In this document: positions 42,471-54,226 of the stretch, in pieces
Position numbering within the stretch: the first letter of the stretch is position 1
Layout: the number at the start of each line of letters is the position of its first letter
Assembly: GCA_033182465.1 (NCBI GenBank)
Contig: CP137321.1
Location: 620,001-684,000 of the forward strand
Reading direction: 5' to 3'
Length of the DNA stretch: 64,000 bases
Source: Sanghuangporus weigelae
Taxonomy: Eukaryota > Basidiomycota > Agaricomycetes > Hymenochaetales > Hymenochaetaceae
Notes under the pieces: model-generated
Seen by the model: only the letters and a program-made list of their open reading frames with translations
Database searches by the model: none
Told to the model about the DNA's origin: nothing
Position numbers and translations under genes: made by a program

Positions 42471-45315
42471 TCAAAGTATACTCGGCCACTTCAGCTTGAG
42501 GCCCTCCAACCAGCGGACATACAGCAACTCCGCAATCGGCGATCTTTTCGCCTGTTCGTCCGAGTTTCCGCTTCCTCCACTCTTCGTCGACGACGCAACG
42601 GTGGGGGTTGATATCACGCCTGGCCCCTTCCCATTCACGCCGTTCACCCCTACTCCATTCACACCGGTGGGTCCGTTCGCATTACCACCGGCAGTAGCAG
42701 CAGCGGCAGATTCATCGTCCACCTCCTGCTCAATAACGACCAACCCCCTCGCCGTCATCTCCCCCCTCCGCACCACGCGCCGCGACGGCATCAGCCCCCC
42801 GCGCACCGTCGCGACGTGCTGCCTCACAGCGCCGTTCTCGTTTATCCCCGCGAGGATGTCGAGCATGAGCGTGTATGCCAGCTCGGGGTTCGACTCGCGC
42901 AGGTCGACGAACCCCCGCGCGAGCATGCTGAGCGCTTCGATCTCGTGTGCTTCCATCCCGTCTTGGATTGCCTGATAATTGTTTTCGATTAGAAAAGAAA
43001 AGAAAAAGAAGAGGAAGCCAACGTACGTTCTGCACGACGGGAACGACCACCTCATCCATCATCGTCCGCCCCGCTCTCGCATTCTCACTCGCCCGTCTCC
43101 TCCGCTCCTTGCTGTCCTTATCCCTCTCCGCAGCAGCACCACCGCTGCTCGCGCTCCCTCGCGTATTGTACCCCGCCTCGAGACCCTCGCGCACAGCACC
43201 GACGTACTCCGCGCTCAGCTTCAGACTCCCAGCAGTATCGACGCGCTTCACGGGCCGGATCGTGTCCACTCCGTTCCCGATGTCTCCGGGCCGCAAAGGC
43301 GTACCCCGCCCGGAAGTGCGCTCCGCGTGTGTCGAGCGTCTTCGTGCGGAATTCGGGCTTGGGGGTGGGGAATTCGAGCTCCCCGTCGCAGTCCCAGTTC
43401 CGTTCCCAGTCCCGGTATTGGAGCTGCTCAACGGCGATTGTTGCTGAGGAGACGGACTCGCACCGGGCGTATCGTACGCCGGCGGTGCACCCAGCCCAGC
43501 CGCCTCCGCGTCCGCATCCGCACCAGCATTCGCAAGCGCCTCGTCCGCAGACTCCCTAGCACCATATACGGATGATCTTCCATTCGACGCGGGCGGCAAC
43601 GGCGGTCGGATGACAACCGTCGAATGCAACGCGGCGTCGTTCATACCCAGCCGGCCGCCCGAGCCCGAGAACGGCTCGTCGCTCCCCTTCGTCGCTGCAC
43701 CCGAGTCATACGAGTCCTCGCTCTCCTCAATCGGCGCGAGGCCCTCCAGCTCGTCTTCGTAATACGACGCATCGTCATCCGGGATCATCCCCGGCGGCAT
43801 CGCGCCGCCGCCATTCACACCCGCCGCTGCTCCGAAATGCACCTGCGCGAGCGAGCGGTACGAATTGTTGTTATTGATGCTCCCTCCGGATTTCGAACGC
43901 ACGGTTTCAAAGATCCATTCGCTCCGGACAGTGTCGTTCCGGCCCCACGTCCCACGAATAGTCTGCTGCTGCGCTGGCGGGATCCCATTCGCGCCCTGCG
44001 CACCTTTCTTCTGCGGCGTACGCGCGGCGTAGTCCTGATATCGCTCGATGAGCTCCGTCAAACAACTCGTGCGTTTCGCATTCTTGATGAATCGATGTTG
44101 CAGCAGCTCTTTCGTCGAAGGGCGCTAATCATCACCAAAGAGCATCAGTAAACGCAATCCATCATCAGATCAATTATAGTTATAAAGAATCGAAAGAAGG
44201 ACAAAGGGTCGCAAATAGAGTGGGGGTGCAATGAGGTCATACTTACATGCTTCGGATCCTTCGTAAGGCACAGGGACACGAAATCCTTGAACGCAGGGCT
44301 GAATGCACCCTCGAGCGTGGGCGGCTTCGCCTTCGGAATGAGGAACAGCACGCGCATGGGGTGGTACTCCGCAAGCGGAGGCTCGCCCTTCGCCATCTCA
44401 AGAGCCGTAATCCCAAGACTCCATAGGTCAGCCTTGTTATCGTACCCCGCCTGCCGGATCACCTCAGGCGCCATCCAGAACGGCGTGCCGACAAAGGTAT
44501 GCCGGAGTGTGTTGCTGAGCTGCGCGGCGACGCCGAAATCGGCGAGCTTGACTTTACCCGAAGCGGAGAGAAGGACGTTGGCTGCTTTGATATCGCGATG
44601 GATCTTGCCTTCGCTGTGAAGGTAGTCGAGTCCGAGCAGAAGCTCCCGGCAGATGATCGCGATATGCGCCTCCGAGAACACACCCGGTTTGAGCAGGTCG
44701 AGGCAGGACCCGCCTGCGAGGTATTCCATGACGATCCAGAGCTTGTAGCCCTTGACGAACGCGCCATAGTACCGCGTCACATACTCGCTGTCGCACTGGG
44801 CAAGGTGTGCGATTTCCTGCTGTATCTCTGCGATATCGTCGTCCGTATCCTCAAGGTCTGCGAAAAGGTCAGATTCTAGGCATGGCTTTGAGACAGGAGA
44901 GTGGACACACCAATCTGCTTGATAGCAACGATCTGCTTCGTGTCGTTGTGCATCCCTTTATAGACCGTACCAAAGCTTCCGGTGCCGAGCTTCTCGAGGA
45001 TGGTGTACTGGCTGGCCGGGTCGTTATTCGGAACCATGAGGGCGGCTATAGGCGCCGGCTGGGCCGCTGGAGCTTGCGCTTGCGCAACGATGCGCACGTT
45101 GGCTGCGAGCTTGCTGTCCCTGGGGAAGTTGTTTGCCGCCTGCGACGAAAGGGGTGATGCTGGTGAGGAGGGAGGAGAGCGAGTGAGCACGCGTGGCTGG
45201 TGTGAGAAGAAAGGTGTCAGTGTCAGTGACGAAGATAGTCCGAAAGTAAATCGTTCGCTCATCCATTCGAATACGAAGGAAGACAAAGGAGCTAGTAGCA
45301 AACTGTACTTACCAT
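42471..45315 (-). CDS. Ste20-family protein kinase, germinal-centre kinase type
   Basis: Serine/threonine kinase of the GCK branch, like fungal Kic1/Nak1 and Sid1/Don3, which act in polarity and septation networks. The first coding exon is only ATG (45315-45313), joined across a 116-base intron to [20 protein letters not shown]. The kinase domain follows: [87 protein letters not shown], and the Ste20 signature [20 protein letters not shown]. All catalytic residues are present. After the kinase lies a low-complexity region of about 330 residues, then a conserved C-terminal block ([20 protein letters not shown]) and the end [15 protein letters not shown]-rich third positions open long false frames on the opposite strand. 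Which GCK subgroup it is cannot be settled by eye; Kic1/Nak1 is my first choice. Confidence 0.9.
45197..45312 (-). other. Intron directly after the start codon of the kinase gene
   Basis: ATG is followed at once by GTAAGTACAG; the acceptor CTTCTCACACCAG joins it to the Pro/Ser-rich leader. Without this intron the frame upstream of the kinase domain has no suitable ATG until the internal ALMVPNND Met. Confidence 0.6.
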
Positions 45316-46601
45316 GGAGAATGTGAAGCTAGAGAAGAGGAGGAGGACCTGGCGGAGTCAGACGTGTCGTTGTCGTCGTGAAGGGATAAAAGGAGGAAGG
45401 GACCCGTTATGGTGAAGACAGACCACGCGACAGAAGGAAAGGCGGCTATGGCCTGAGGGAAAAGAGGGCGATGATACACGGAGAGTGTGACGATATGCGG
45501 TTGTCACTACCATCAGACAGAACACACAACAATAATCCATATATCGATGTACGCCAACGGAGACACGCCGTCTGATCACCGGGGCGATACATACGCTCGG
45601 GATCCGGCACATACAACGAGGCGGACGACACGAGGCAATCCATATTCACCCGGCTTCGACACATGCACGCTCACTCGTATCGATAATCGAATATTCTGAG
45701 CCGGATTCTCGTGACGTCGTGATTGACGTCAACGACCCCGTCAACCCCGTCGACATCAAACGTCTCCTCAGACTCAGAGCACGGCTCCCGATGACCGGTT
45801 CCTTGCAGCCGCTCGTTCTCAAGTCAAGCCCACGACTTGAGGTCATTGGCTTCTTCAAGAATGCTGCATTCCCGTACCTGGTACCTTTACCTTTGACTAA
45901 CAGCGGCATCCCAGTAAGCATTACACGTACGTACACAATTTACATGTATGAGACAGGAGTTGTGAAGTCAAGTCCAAGTCCCAAGTCCCAAGCTCAAATT
46001 TAGAGACTTGGGAGAAGAGGGGCCTCGGAACGAAATGCAGAATCATTGGTTGGAATGTAATGCAATTCTTGACTTTTTCGTCCACTTGCACTTGAGTAGA
46101 TCCTCTATGTACATACGATACTCAATCCCCAGCTCGGAGTGAGCAAGCAAAGAAATACTACAGCACGTGTAGTAGCCGGTCGGGTAATACGAAGCCACGT
46201 ACAAAACAGCTTTGTCCAGTAGGAGTCGGAATCGGAGGTGTAGGTGCCATGTCTGTCGATCGAGGCTCCTCCCGCGCGCAGAATCGCCCGGTCGGAAGGG
46301 AAATTCTATTCTAATTGTTGCGAAACCTTCTGCCAGTGCATAAACATATTGTGAAGCACAAATCGAGAGAGGATTAGTGAATACACCTTCAAGTTTGCAG
46401 ATATAAAATCAAATCAAGATTCAACTCATGCCGTGCGTATACATAGCACTTATAACTTTATATTTCTTTGAATAGAATAGGTAGTTACTCTTGAAATTTC
46501 AAAGAATCCTCATGTCGAATTTTAAACGATCCAAGCTCGGGATCCACCCCTGTGAGCAAAGGAAAGGGCAGTTCTACCTCTCACACATTCTACAATCACG
46601 G
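45316..46601. other. 1.3 kb between kinase start and TFIIF alpha end
   Basis: Should contain the kinase promoter (nearest 45,316) and TFIIF 3' region. It includes two CRE-like sites (listed) and a plus-strand stretch at about 45,690-45,940 open on both strands. The plus reading contains DVVIDVNDPVNPVDIKRLL and LEVIGFFKNAAFPYLVPLPL, which look protein-like, but no convincing start or downstream exon was found. The part after 46,000 is AT-rich without features. Confidence 0.35.
45712..45731. promoter_or_regulatory. Paired CRE-like sites TGACGTCG and TGACGTCA
   Basis: TGACGTCG at 45,712-45,719 and the perfect palindrome TGACGTCA at 45,724-45,731, 12 bases apart, about 400 bases upstream of the kinase start. 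TGACGTCA is the known ATF/CREB bZIP half-site dimer target. Binding here is inferred. Confidence 0.4.
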
Positions 46602-49266
46602 CTACGCCTTCCCCTCTTCCACCGCCCCGTTCCCATTCCCATTTCCATCCCGATAATGCGCCTTCAGCGCCAGCACCCCGCCCTTCAAACTCGCCACCTC
46701 CTTCACCAGCGCCGTGAACCGCGCCTTCTTCGTGTCGTCCGTCAGCGCAGGCTGGAAATAGTGTATGCACTCCCGCGTCGTTGCACCCGGGCTCGTGCGC
46801 AGCCATGCCACCAGCAGGGACGCTGTGAGTTCGGTCCCGGGCGAGATTTGTGGGCGGGCAGCGGACTCGGCGCTGGTGGCTTCGGTTTTGATGGGTGGAC
46901 CCGCACTCGGACCCGCACTCGGAACGGGCTTGCGTTTCTTGAATTTTGGTTGGGAAGATCCTCCTCCTCCTCCGGAGGAGGGACCTGGAGTGCCGGGGAC
47001 ACTCCCCGTCCCACCGGCGTCCCCATCCGCCTTGCGTTTCTTCGACGGACTCGCCGTGGCCATGGGCGCAGGGCTCGTCGCGCGACTCGCACCAGGGTTC
47101 GGACTGCCCGCCCGACTCCCTCTCCCCGCAAGTGGGCTCGTCGCTCTACTCCCAACTCCGGCGGCACCACCAGCCGAAGCACCCCCACCCTGGCCTTTCA
47201 GCATCTTCGCAACAGGAGGCTTCGGCGACGTCGCGCGTTTCGCTAGCACCGAGTGCCCGCCCATGCCCATAATTGGTGAAGTCGGTGGAGGCGGGACCAA
47301 TGGCGAGCCCGGGGCCTCGACTTTTATTTTCACACTGCCACCTGAACCTGGAGGTGCGGGCGAACCGGAGCGAGAACCCGGCCGCGAAGGTGGTCTTGAG
47401 CCCGGACGACTGCCCGGTTTACTCTGCGATGCTGAAGCTGGTCGCGAGTTGGATTGGTCTTGTACTGCTGGACCAGAAGGTGTGGGTATTGGTGTCTCCT
47501 CTTCCTCTTCTTCCTCCTACGATAGTTGTATATCCTTTAGGATTGCATAACAAAATTATGTAAATACTTACCGAACTCGCATATGGATTCTTATCCTCGT
47601 CACTCTCGTATGCTGCGTTCTTCTCGATTTTACGAACGAGTTTCTTGATATCTTTCCCTGTGCCAGTGAGGTTGTCTGCGTCCTCTTCCTCTTCATCCTC
47701 GTCAATATAGCCTTCGCGAGTCTTGTTCGCTTGACGATACTCGCGTTTGAGGCGCTCCTGTAAATAATATTCAGAAAGAAGGAAGAAAGAACATGATGCT
47801 AGACGTACCTCCAACTCCTTAGCTTCCTCGTCGGCAGCAACGTCGTCCGGCTCCACCTTTTCTTCATCGTCCGCAAAGTCTTCCTCGTATTCCATCTCAT
47901 CCATATCACCTTCAAAGTCTCGCTCTCTTTCCCGACGCCTCCTGTCTTGTACACCCTCATCATCATCCTCTTCGAACAAGCCACGCATTCCAGCATCAAC
48001 AGTCCTCAATCTGCGTCCTCCGGGTGCCAGCGACATCCCTCCCAAATTATACACAAGTGATGGTCCGCCTAAACCACCGGGCGTTGGAGCAGGGCTGGCA
48101 TTATTGTTCCTCCTACGAAGGAGCCACCGCTCTCCATCCTTATTCTTCTGCATCTTCGCCATCATCTTCTCCGCCTCCTCCAGCGACCATGTATGTTGCT
48201 GCGTTCTTCGTTTTTGGAACTTGTACCACCGATGAGCGGGTACGAAGCGGAATACACTATCTGGTGCTGGCATGAACAATGCAAACAGCTCGGCTTTGGA
48301 GGCTTCCTCCATCCGCCCTTCCCAGATTTCCTTCCCCGCTGCATCTTCCATCACCCACGGATACCGTTCCTCCTTGCGCAGCTGCCGTATATGCTCAGGT
48401 ACAAGGAAGACCTGCCGTGTCTTCTTTTGGAATTTCTTCTTTTTGTTCTTATCGTCTTTCCCGTTCTTTGCAGTAGGCGTAGAAGTCCCAGTTGACGCTG
48501 AGCCGTTTCCGGATTTTGAATCATGGATTGGACGACCCTGCACATCGACCATGACGACGCGTCCGTCTGCGCCAATGACTGGTTTACCATCTGGTCCTAA
48601 CATCGGACCTACAGGCACCTGTGCCGCTTCATTCCCATTCGTCTCTACCCTCCGGACCTCCTTGCGATTGAGCTTCACAGGTCGCGCCCATACGTTAATA
48701 TCAACAGGATTACGCGATTCGAACTTCATCACGTCATATTTCCAGCCATGTCGGTCTGTGGATACGACGCGGAAGTCCTGGTAGCCGATCGCTGGAGCAG
48801 ATTCGCTGCTCGTCGTATTCGACGATGTTTGTGTAGCTGTGGGCGTAACAGCAGACGTAGATATAGATCCTTGCGAGTTCGATGGTGTGGATGCTCCAGA
48901 AGGCGAAGGCTTTCGTTCGGGTGTAGATTGCGGCGTAGATGGTGAGCCCGCCGCTACTGGTGGCTTTGGTATCGGTGAAGCGCGAGATGCAGTGCTACTG
49001 TTCTGGTTCGCTCGAGCCGTCGACGAGCCCGCCCCAGTAGTAGTAGCATTAGAATTTGAATTGGCGTTTGCATTTCCATTAGCAGCTTGCATCGCAGCAA
49101 GTGCAAAAGGTCGGCTGGGCTTCTTATGGAAGAGCGACACCTCTTTCTTCGGTCGTCTCAACCCTGGCGGAGCAGCAACTCCATTCGGAACTCCATTAGG
49201 CTGTTGAGCCTGCGTTGCTATTGTTACTTGTGAAGCGGAAGGTGCAGGAGAGGGAGAAGGCGCCAT
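46602..49266 (-). CDS. TFG1: TFIIF alpha subunit (RAP74/Tfg1)
   Basis: General transcription factor subunit that binds RNA polymerase II in the pre-initiation complex. ATG 49266 begins MAPSPSPAPSASQVTIATQA; an in-frame ATG 40 codons upstream is less likely because that leader is Arg/Cys-rich and unlike the family. Low-complexity leader, then the TFIIF-alpha core: YQDFRVVSTDRHGWKYDVMK, RNPVDINVWARPVKLNRKEV, RQVFLVPEHIRQLRKEERYP, VFRFVPAHRWYKFQKRRTQQ, TWSLEEAEKMMAKMQKNKDG. Acidic region with EEDFADDEEKVEPDDVAADE, then SRP/GSP repeats and a C-terminal winged-helix-like end (ECIHYFQPALTDDTKKARFT, VKEVASLKGGVLALKAHYRD). About three or four exons, roughly 850 residues. A poly-Glu run sits at an exon join near 47,510. 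Confidence 0.93.
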
Positions 49267-49654
49267 CGCAGATGACGGTAGGAAGGTAAACGCTCGTGGG
49301 CTCGAAGCAAGGGCGGGCCGACGAGAACAAGGTCGCCTTGAGTCACACGTGTAGTGTGGTTGTGACAAATGTGGTCGCTTAATCACACATCTGGTTTTAT
49401 GATCGACAGATCGACGCGCCTTCTGGAACCAAACAGATTTTATTTGTATTCATGAAGCAAAGCAGACCCATATATAAGGAAACTTGCGAAAAGTCCTATT
49501 GATATTTAACACTCGATGATCTATGGTCTCCGTTAATTACTTCCGAGGTGACATTGCAACCAGACTTGAAAACAACCAAGTTCACCATCATCCTTCCAAT
49601 CCAAACAGGTATACAACTGATAAATTACAATAACATAAGCTATGCATTTTCATT
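49267..49654. promoter_or_regulatory. Intergenic, promoter of TFIIF alpha
   Basis: 388 bases between two minus-strand genes. Contains CACACGTGTAG and CACACATCTGG elements at 49,340-49,390. A TATATAAGG element at 49,471-49,480 is on the plus strand and would face away from the gene. Upstream gene AFG1 ends at 49,655. Confidence 0.35.
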
Positions 49655-51687
49655 TCAATCCTCTCCAGCAGTCTCCGCCCACTCCTTACTCCCCATCTGG
49701 ACAAGTCGAGAACAACAGCGCGCAAAAGCAAAGATCTCTTCTTCACCCGTGAACATCGAACTCGTTCCAATCGTTGATTCCGAAAGTCCCTTCGAGGTGA
49801 AAAGATATATGTCAGATAAAGAGTACGGCAGTCATGAATTAAGGACTGACGAGGTCGTCCATGACACTACGCTGGTGGTCTGAGAACGACTTGTTATCAA
49901 CCTCGTCCGAAAAGATTTGGAATATCGGTGCTTCTGAAGTTATGAACAATTTCGTCTGGAGCGGAATGAAAGTTAGTCTGCTGTAGAAAAGATGCAGATG
50001 CATCAAATAACTCACCTTGCTTTCGTAACAAGCTAGGTGATGGAAGACGTTGGTAAATAAAGAAGGGGAAGACTCGTATTAGAAACACACCATCAATGAA
50101 CGTAATGAATCGTCGGGCCTGTTCGTCCCAGATCAAATCCTCCAAGCTTCCAACTTAGCCTCAAACGACGCACGCACCTTATCTTTCTGGTTCAAATTCA
50201 TCTTCGGCACATCCGTCAAGAAAACCGTATGAAACGTCTTCGTCACCTCCAAATAATCCGCCGCGCTCAAGGGATGTCCACACAGTTCGTCAAAAGTGAA
50301 CTTTGCGACGTGACTCGTACTTTCTGGTACGTGGAGTGTGCGGCCCCAGATCTTTAGGTGTCGGTTGTGTGAGATTGGTTCGCCGTCCCGCGTGGCGATC
50401 GCGACGAAGGTTTTGTTGATCTCTTCTTTGTTTTCTGGAGAGAGTGGATGAAGGTAGACGTTTGAGAGCGCGCGAGGGATGCGGCGATAGTCTACAAGAG
50501 TATCATCAGTGACAAAATTCGATAAAAGGAGAAATTTGATAAATCCTTACCGGTTCCTGAGTCTAGGTTGATCACATCATACTTGGTCTTCAGAAGTTCA
50601 ATGCAAGGCATGAAGCTAGAGCGTTGGATCCCATTCTTGTATAGTTCGTCAGGATGTCGACTGCCTTCATAATGAGATGACGGCGATATAGAAGTATACT
50701 TTACGTGGACGTACTTTGAAGTCATTACGGTGACCACGCCCTGATTCCGTAGCGTCTCTAATAATCGACGGAGAATCATAGCATCGACAATATCCGTCAC
50801 CTATCATTTCAATCATGAATCTCATTCCCATCTTATTAACCAAATGTAAATCATACCTGAAACTCGTCAAAACACAATACGACCGCCTCACTCGCCAAAT
50901 CTCTGGCAACAGGTCCAATCGGATCTCCACCAGACATACCCCATGATGCTTTAAGCGCATGAACGCGTTTATGCACGTCCACCATAAATGCGTGAAAATG
51001 CACTCTTCGTTTCTTTTTTATTCGCGGCGGAAGCGTCTCATAGAACAAATCCATGAGCATGGACTTTCCGGTTCCTACGTCTCCGTAGAGGTAAAGACCC
51101 TGCGGGACGTGGTCGTCTGCTTCGGCTTGGGTATCGGATTTTGTAAATAGCCGTGATAGCTACGCAGCGGCACTGATTATGAGTTTATGGATATTATGAG
51201 GTAGGTAGAGAACGGACTAGTGAACCGGATGACTTTGTTTCCTGGACAGGAGTTTGCTCGTAATTCTCTAGTTGTTTATGTAACGCCTGCAACTTGTCTA
51301 TGACCTTGTCTTGGTGATCGTCTCTTCTAAGTATGCCTTGCTGAACGAGTTCTTGATATCGCGTTCGAGGAGTAGGGTATGCTATACATAATACTCCACG
51401 TCAATGTACTCTTTGGACGATGGTTGAGTTGCTCACGTACGTCCGGCGCCACTATTCACCGCTCCTTCGCTCCGGGATTTAATATACGATTGTGACCCAG
51501 ATCCATAGCTTGTATTCTGAGATGAACTCGCAGAAGCAGAATCGCTGGAGTATTCTCGGCGAACTTGTGCGTGTGCTAGACTTGCTCGATGTATTCGTAA
51601 CCTTGACGGAGAATGTGAATGACCGGACCTGAGAGAACGATTTACACGGTGAAACTGGGCTAGACGGGAATAGGCTCGCAAGGACAT
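49655..51687 (-). CDS. AFG1: AFG1-type mitochondrial AAA-like ATPase (LACE1)
   Basis: ATPase of the mitochondrial inner membrane that helps turn over respiratory-chain subunits. ATG 51687 starts a basic, Ser-rich presequence ([20 protein letters not shown]). After a linker, the conserved start [20 protein letters not shown] and Walker [21 protein letters not shown] follow. Then come [20 protein letters not shown], Walker [40 protein letters not shown], and [20 protein letters not shown]. The C-terminal part reads [20 protein letters not shown] and [20 protein letters not shown], ending [10 protein letters not shown] at TGA 49,655. About nine or ten exons; total about 560 residues. The ending lies beyond an alternative in-frame stop inside an intron, so the true end is at 49,655, not about 49,897. 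Confidence 0.92.
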
Positions 51688-52168
51688 CGAAATTTCCTCT
51701 ATACAAAAAAGCAAAAAAAAAGGAGGAAAAGTCAAGGAAAGAAAGCGGAAGCAGTCGGGATATGATTGGAGGTTGCCAGTGAAGTGGTTCTTCGAAATCA
51801 AACGCTTGTGCCGCGTCGGACCGCGGTGCTGACAGAGCCGGTAGGTCCTTTCTCGTCTCTTCCCCTCATCTCTTACTATCCTGCACTTTCGGCAAAGCGT
51901 ACAAAAGGAACAGATTATGCATTCATATTGCATCAGGTCTCAAACATCAAACATATTACAACCCAGAAAATGCTGTTGCTGTTATTATTAATCCATGACC
52001 GACTTGGATGAATTTTGAATTCGATCGGAGGACGCGGCTTTGCCAGTCCATCCTCCTCTTGATCCAACCATCCATCTACCCATTCAGCTCTTTTCCTCAG
52101 CCAGCTGTGCCAAATAAATACCGGCATTATATGGAAAGCATTTGCATTTATTTTACGACGAGATAATC
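51688..52168. promoter_or_regulatory. Divergent promoter between AFG1 and the RNF220-like gene
   Basis: 481 bases between divergent starts. An A9 run at 51,715 and an AT-rich core near 51,950-52,010. A 166-codon extension of the AFG1 frame upstream of the Met is Cys/Arg-rich and is treated as untranslated. Nothing else was recognised. Confidence 0.4.
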
Positions 52169-53672
52169 ATGCCTCGCGATATAAAGTGAGTAATTTGCTG
52201 GTTAATTTCCAAATAGTGCTTATTCTAACTTCGACTATTCCAGAGGCAAGAAACGTGCGGTTATTGCACCAGAACCTCCTCCAAGTACAGCTTCTACCTC
52301 GTCCTTGTCCCCTCCGCCAGAGGATCAGCCAAGACCAAAGAGGTGTATGTAGCTACAATTTTGGTATTTGAGCGGTGTCTGACAACAGCGAATTATAGCG
52401 AAGCGCGCAGAAACTAGAACTTGTCCAGTATGCGAAGAGATGATACCAATTCGACTACTTGGGATGCACGCAGATTGGGAGCTGAAACGCGTCGAGGAGA
52501 TATTGATGAATGTGGAACCTTCTGCACAATCATCGGTGATGCCGGAATCCGGGTGAGTCTGCATAAACATCTTTTTGCACGATGTCTCTCTAACTAATGC
52601 GGCCGACTATAAGTCTAACTACGGGTCGGCGCGGAGCAGCTCTGAGAGCTCGACGGTCTATCAACCCACACGGAGATCCAGACATGAGCACCGTCGAGCA
52701 GATAGAGAAGACTCTGAAGCTTCTCAGCCGGAATCGCAAGCACCGAAACGCGCGGCTGAAAGAAATCATCGCGCAAGATGAGGACGAGCGACCGCATGCT
52801 AAGAATGCTAATAGAGGCAATGAGCTGACGTGCCCTGTATGCCTTACTGTCGTGCGAGGCGATCCGGATGTGATTGACGCGCACGTGGATGCGTGCGTTG
52901 CTAATGCGAGCCGGTTACAAGCGGAGGTGGAGGAACGAGAGAGGAGAGAAAGAAGTGGAGCTGAACATGACACTTGGACAGATATTGAGGTAGATGGTGA
53001 GACGAGGATACATCTGAACGATGTGAATGGGTTGCGGAGGATAGGTGTACATGTCAGAGACCAGACACAGGTTGACGTTGAGGAAGAGGTGGATGTGGAT
53101 GGAGAGGATGAGTTTGGTGTTGCTCAGTTCACAGAACAGGACGTCGTGAATCCCATTTCGGATAGACATGTTGAGGTGTTGGACGAAGACGAAAACGAAG
53201 ATGACGAGAAAAGTTTACGAAGCTTGGTCGCGCAAGGAAAGGTCATTACTCGCAAGGCAGTCACACCAGACCTGGATGGCGTACGCGCAGAAGTCGAGCA
53301 GGTCATAGGCGTAGGTGACACAGACAGAATAAACCACGCCATTACTACAGCACGAAAAAGTCGGGACACAGCAAAGCTTCTCGTCGCCCTGGAAGACAAA
53401 ATCAAGCATCTTGTGCGTAACTTACTTACATCCTTTCCATCCTCATGGCGGTTCTTTAACATTCAATCTCGCAGGAATCAATGCGCGTCTCCTCGTCAAC
53501 TTCCTTACTTTGTCGAATCTGCCTCGATCCATACAACGAGCCTACCGTGTCAACTGGTTGTTGGCATACGTGTTGTCGAGAATGCTGGCTTGGCTGTCTT
53601 GGCTCTACAAGACTCTGTCCAATATGCAAACGCATCACGGCTGCGACTGAGCTACGACGAGTCTATCTGTGA
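52169..53672 (+). CDS. RNF220-like RING E3 ubiquitin ligase
   Basis: Five exons give about 440 residues. ATG 52169 reads MPRDIKGKKRAVIAPEPPPS, with a nuclear-signal-like start, then a first zinc-finger-like unit RTCPVCEEMIPIRLLGMHAD and a second ELTCPVCLTVVRGDPDVIDA with H-VDACVANAS, both C-x2-C...H...(C/H). An acidic middle follows (DVEEEVDVDGEDEFGVAQF). The last exon is a RING: LLCRICLDPYNEPTVSTGCW, HTCCRECWLGCLGSTRLCPI, CKRITAATELRRVYL. This C-terminus closely resembles the RING of animal RNF220, including the ending L-R-R-(V/I)-Y-L, which marks the family. It should act as an E3 in the nucleus or cytoplasm. Substrates are unknown in fungi. The exon joins at KR-SKRAETRTC and ESG-LTTGRRG keep frame. 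Confidence 0.85.
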
Positions 53673-54226
53673 ACTGAATCTTACTTTTGAAACATTGTCG
53701 TTGACGCTTTGCTCATTGCTTTCACTTATTTGTGTATGTTTATCATATATGACACTATAATGTAAAGATTGTTAGTTATCATTCCTTTATACGTTAGGAG
53801 AAACCACGAGTGGAGTGTTAAAAGATCATATCTGGCCTCGTTCGTCGTCACATCAAACAAGCCAGCGAAACCAGAACCAATATAAGTATACAGGACGGCT
53901 AAGTCAAGCTCGCACGCAAGCAAGGGAGGTTCCTCGTCGCGCGGATCGGGTACGCGAGGTACAACCACGGAAATTTGAATCATCTAATGTAGATAAAGAA
54001 TTGCACTCACTTTCAACGCTTTTCGCTTACTATTGCGCTCCCCAGAGATGTAGAAGACCATCAGACATGCATGAGAAATCGAATGAATAAGGGTTGAGGT
54101 AGACATGGCGTCGATTAAGCAAAGCATTTGCAAGTGGAGCATACGTTACATGCGGGTGAAGCAGGAAGGGAGTGCAAGCAAGTCTATAGTATAGGCTCTC
54201 GTTCGGTAAAAAAAAAATTGCGATTT
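53673..54226. other. Intergenic between convergent RNF220-like and TOM7 genes
   Basis: 554 bases with both 3' regions. Short frames (85-91 codons) on both strands are not protein-like. A10 run at 54,208-54,217 lies just beyond the TOM7 stop and may be part of its 3' end on the other strand (poly-T). Confidence 0.4.

Noticed and set aside
42947-44151. Several long plus-strand frames (up to 198 codons) opposite the kinase gene
   Set aside because: They mirror the GC-rich third positions of the kinase gene, have Arg/Pro/His-heavy composition and no domain, and the minus strand carries a clear kinase.
46491-47563. Plus-strand frames of 251 and 261 codons opposite TFIIF alpha
   Set aside because: Shadow of the low-complexity Ser/Pro/Gly coding region on the minus strand; no domain.
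49897-50145. Apparent early end of AFG1 at about 49,897
   Set aside because: That stop lies in an unspliced reading; joining the next exon gives [14 protein letters not shown] and the conserved AFG1 ending at 49,655.
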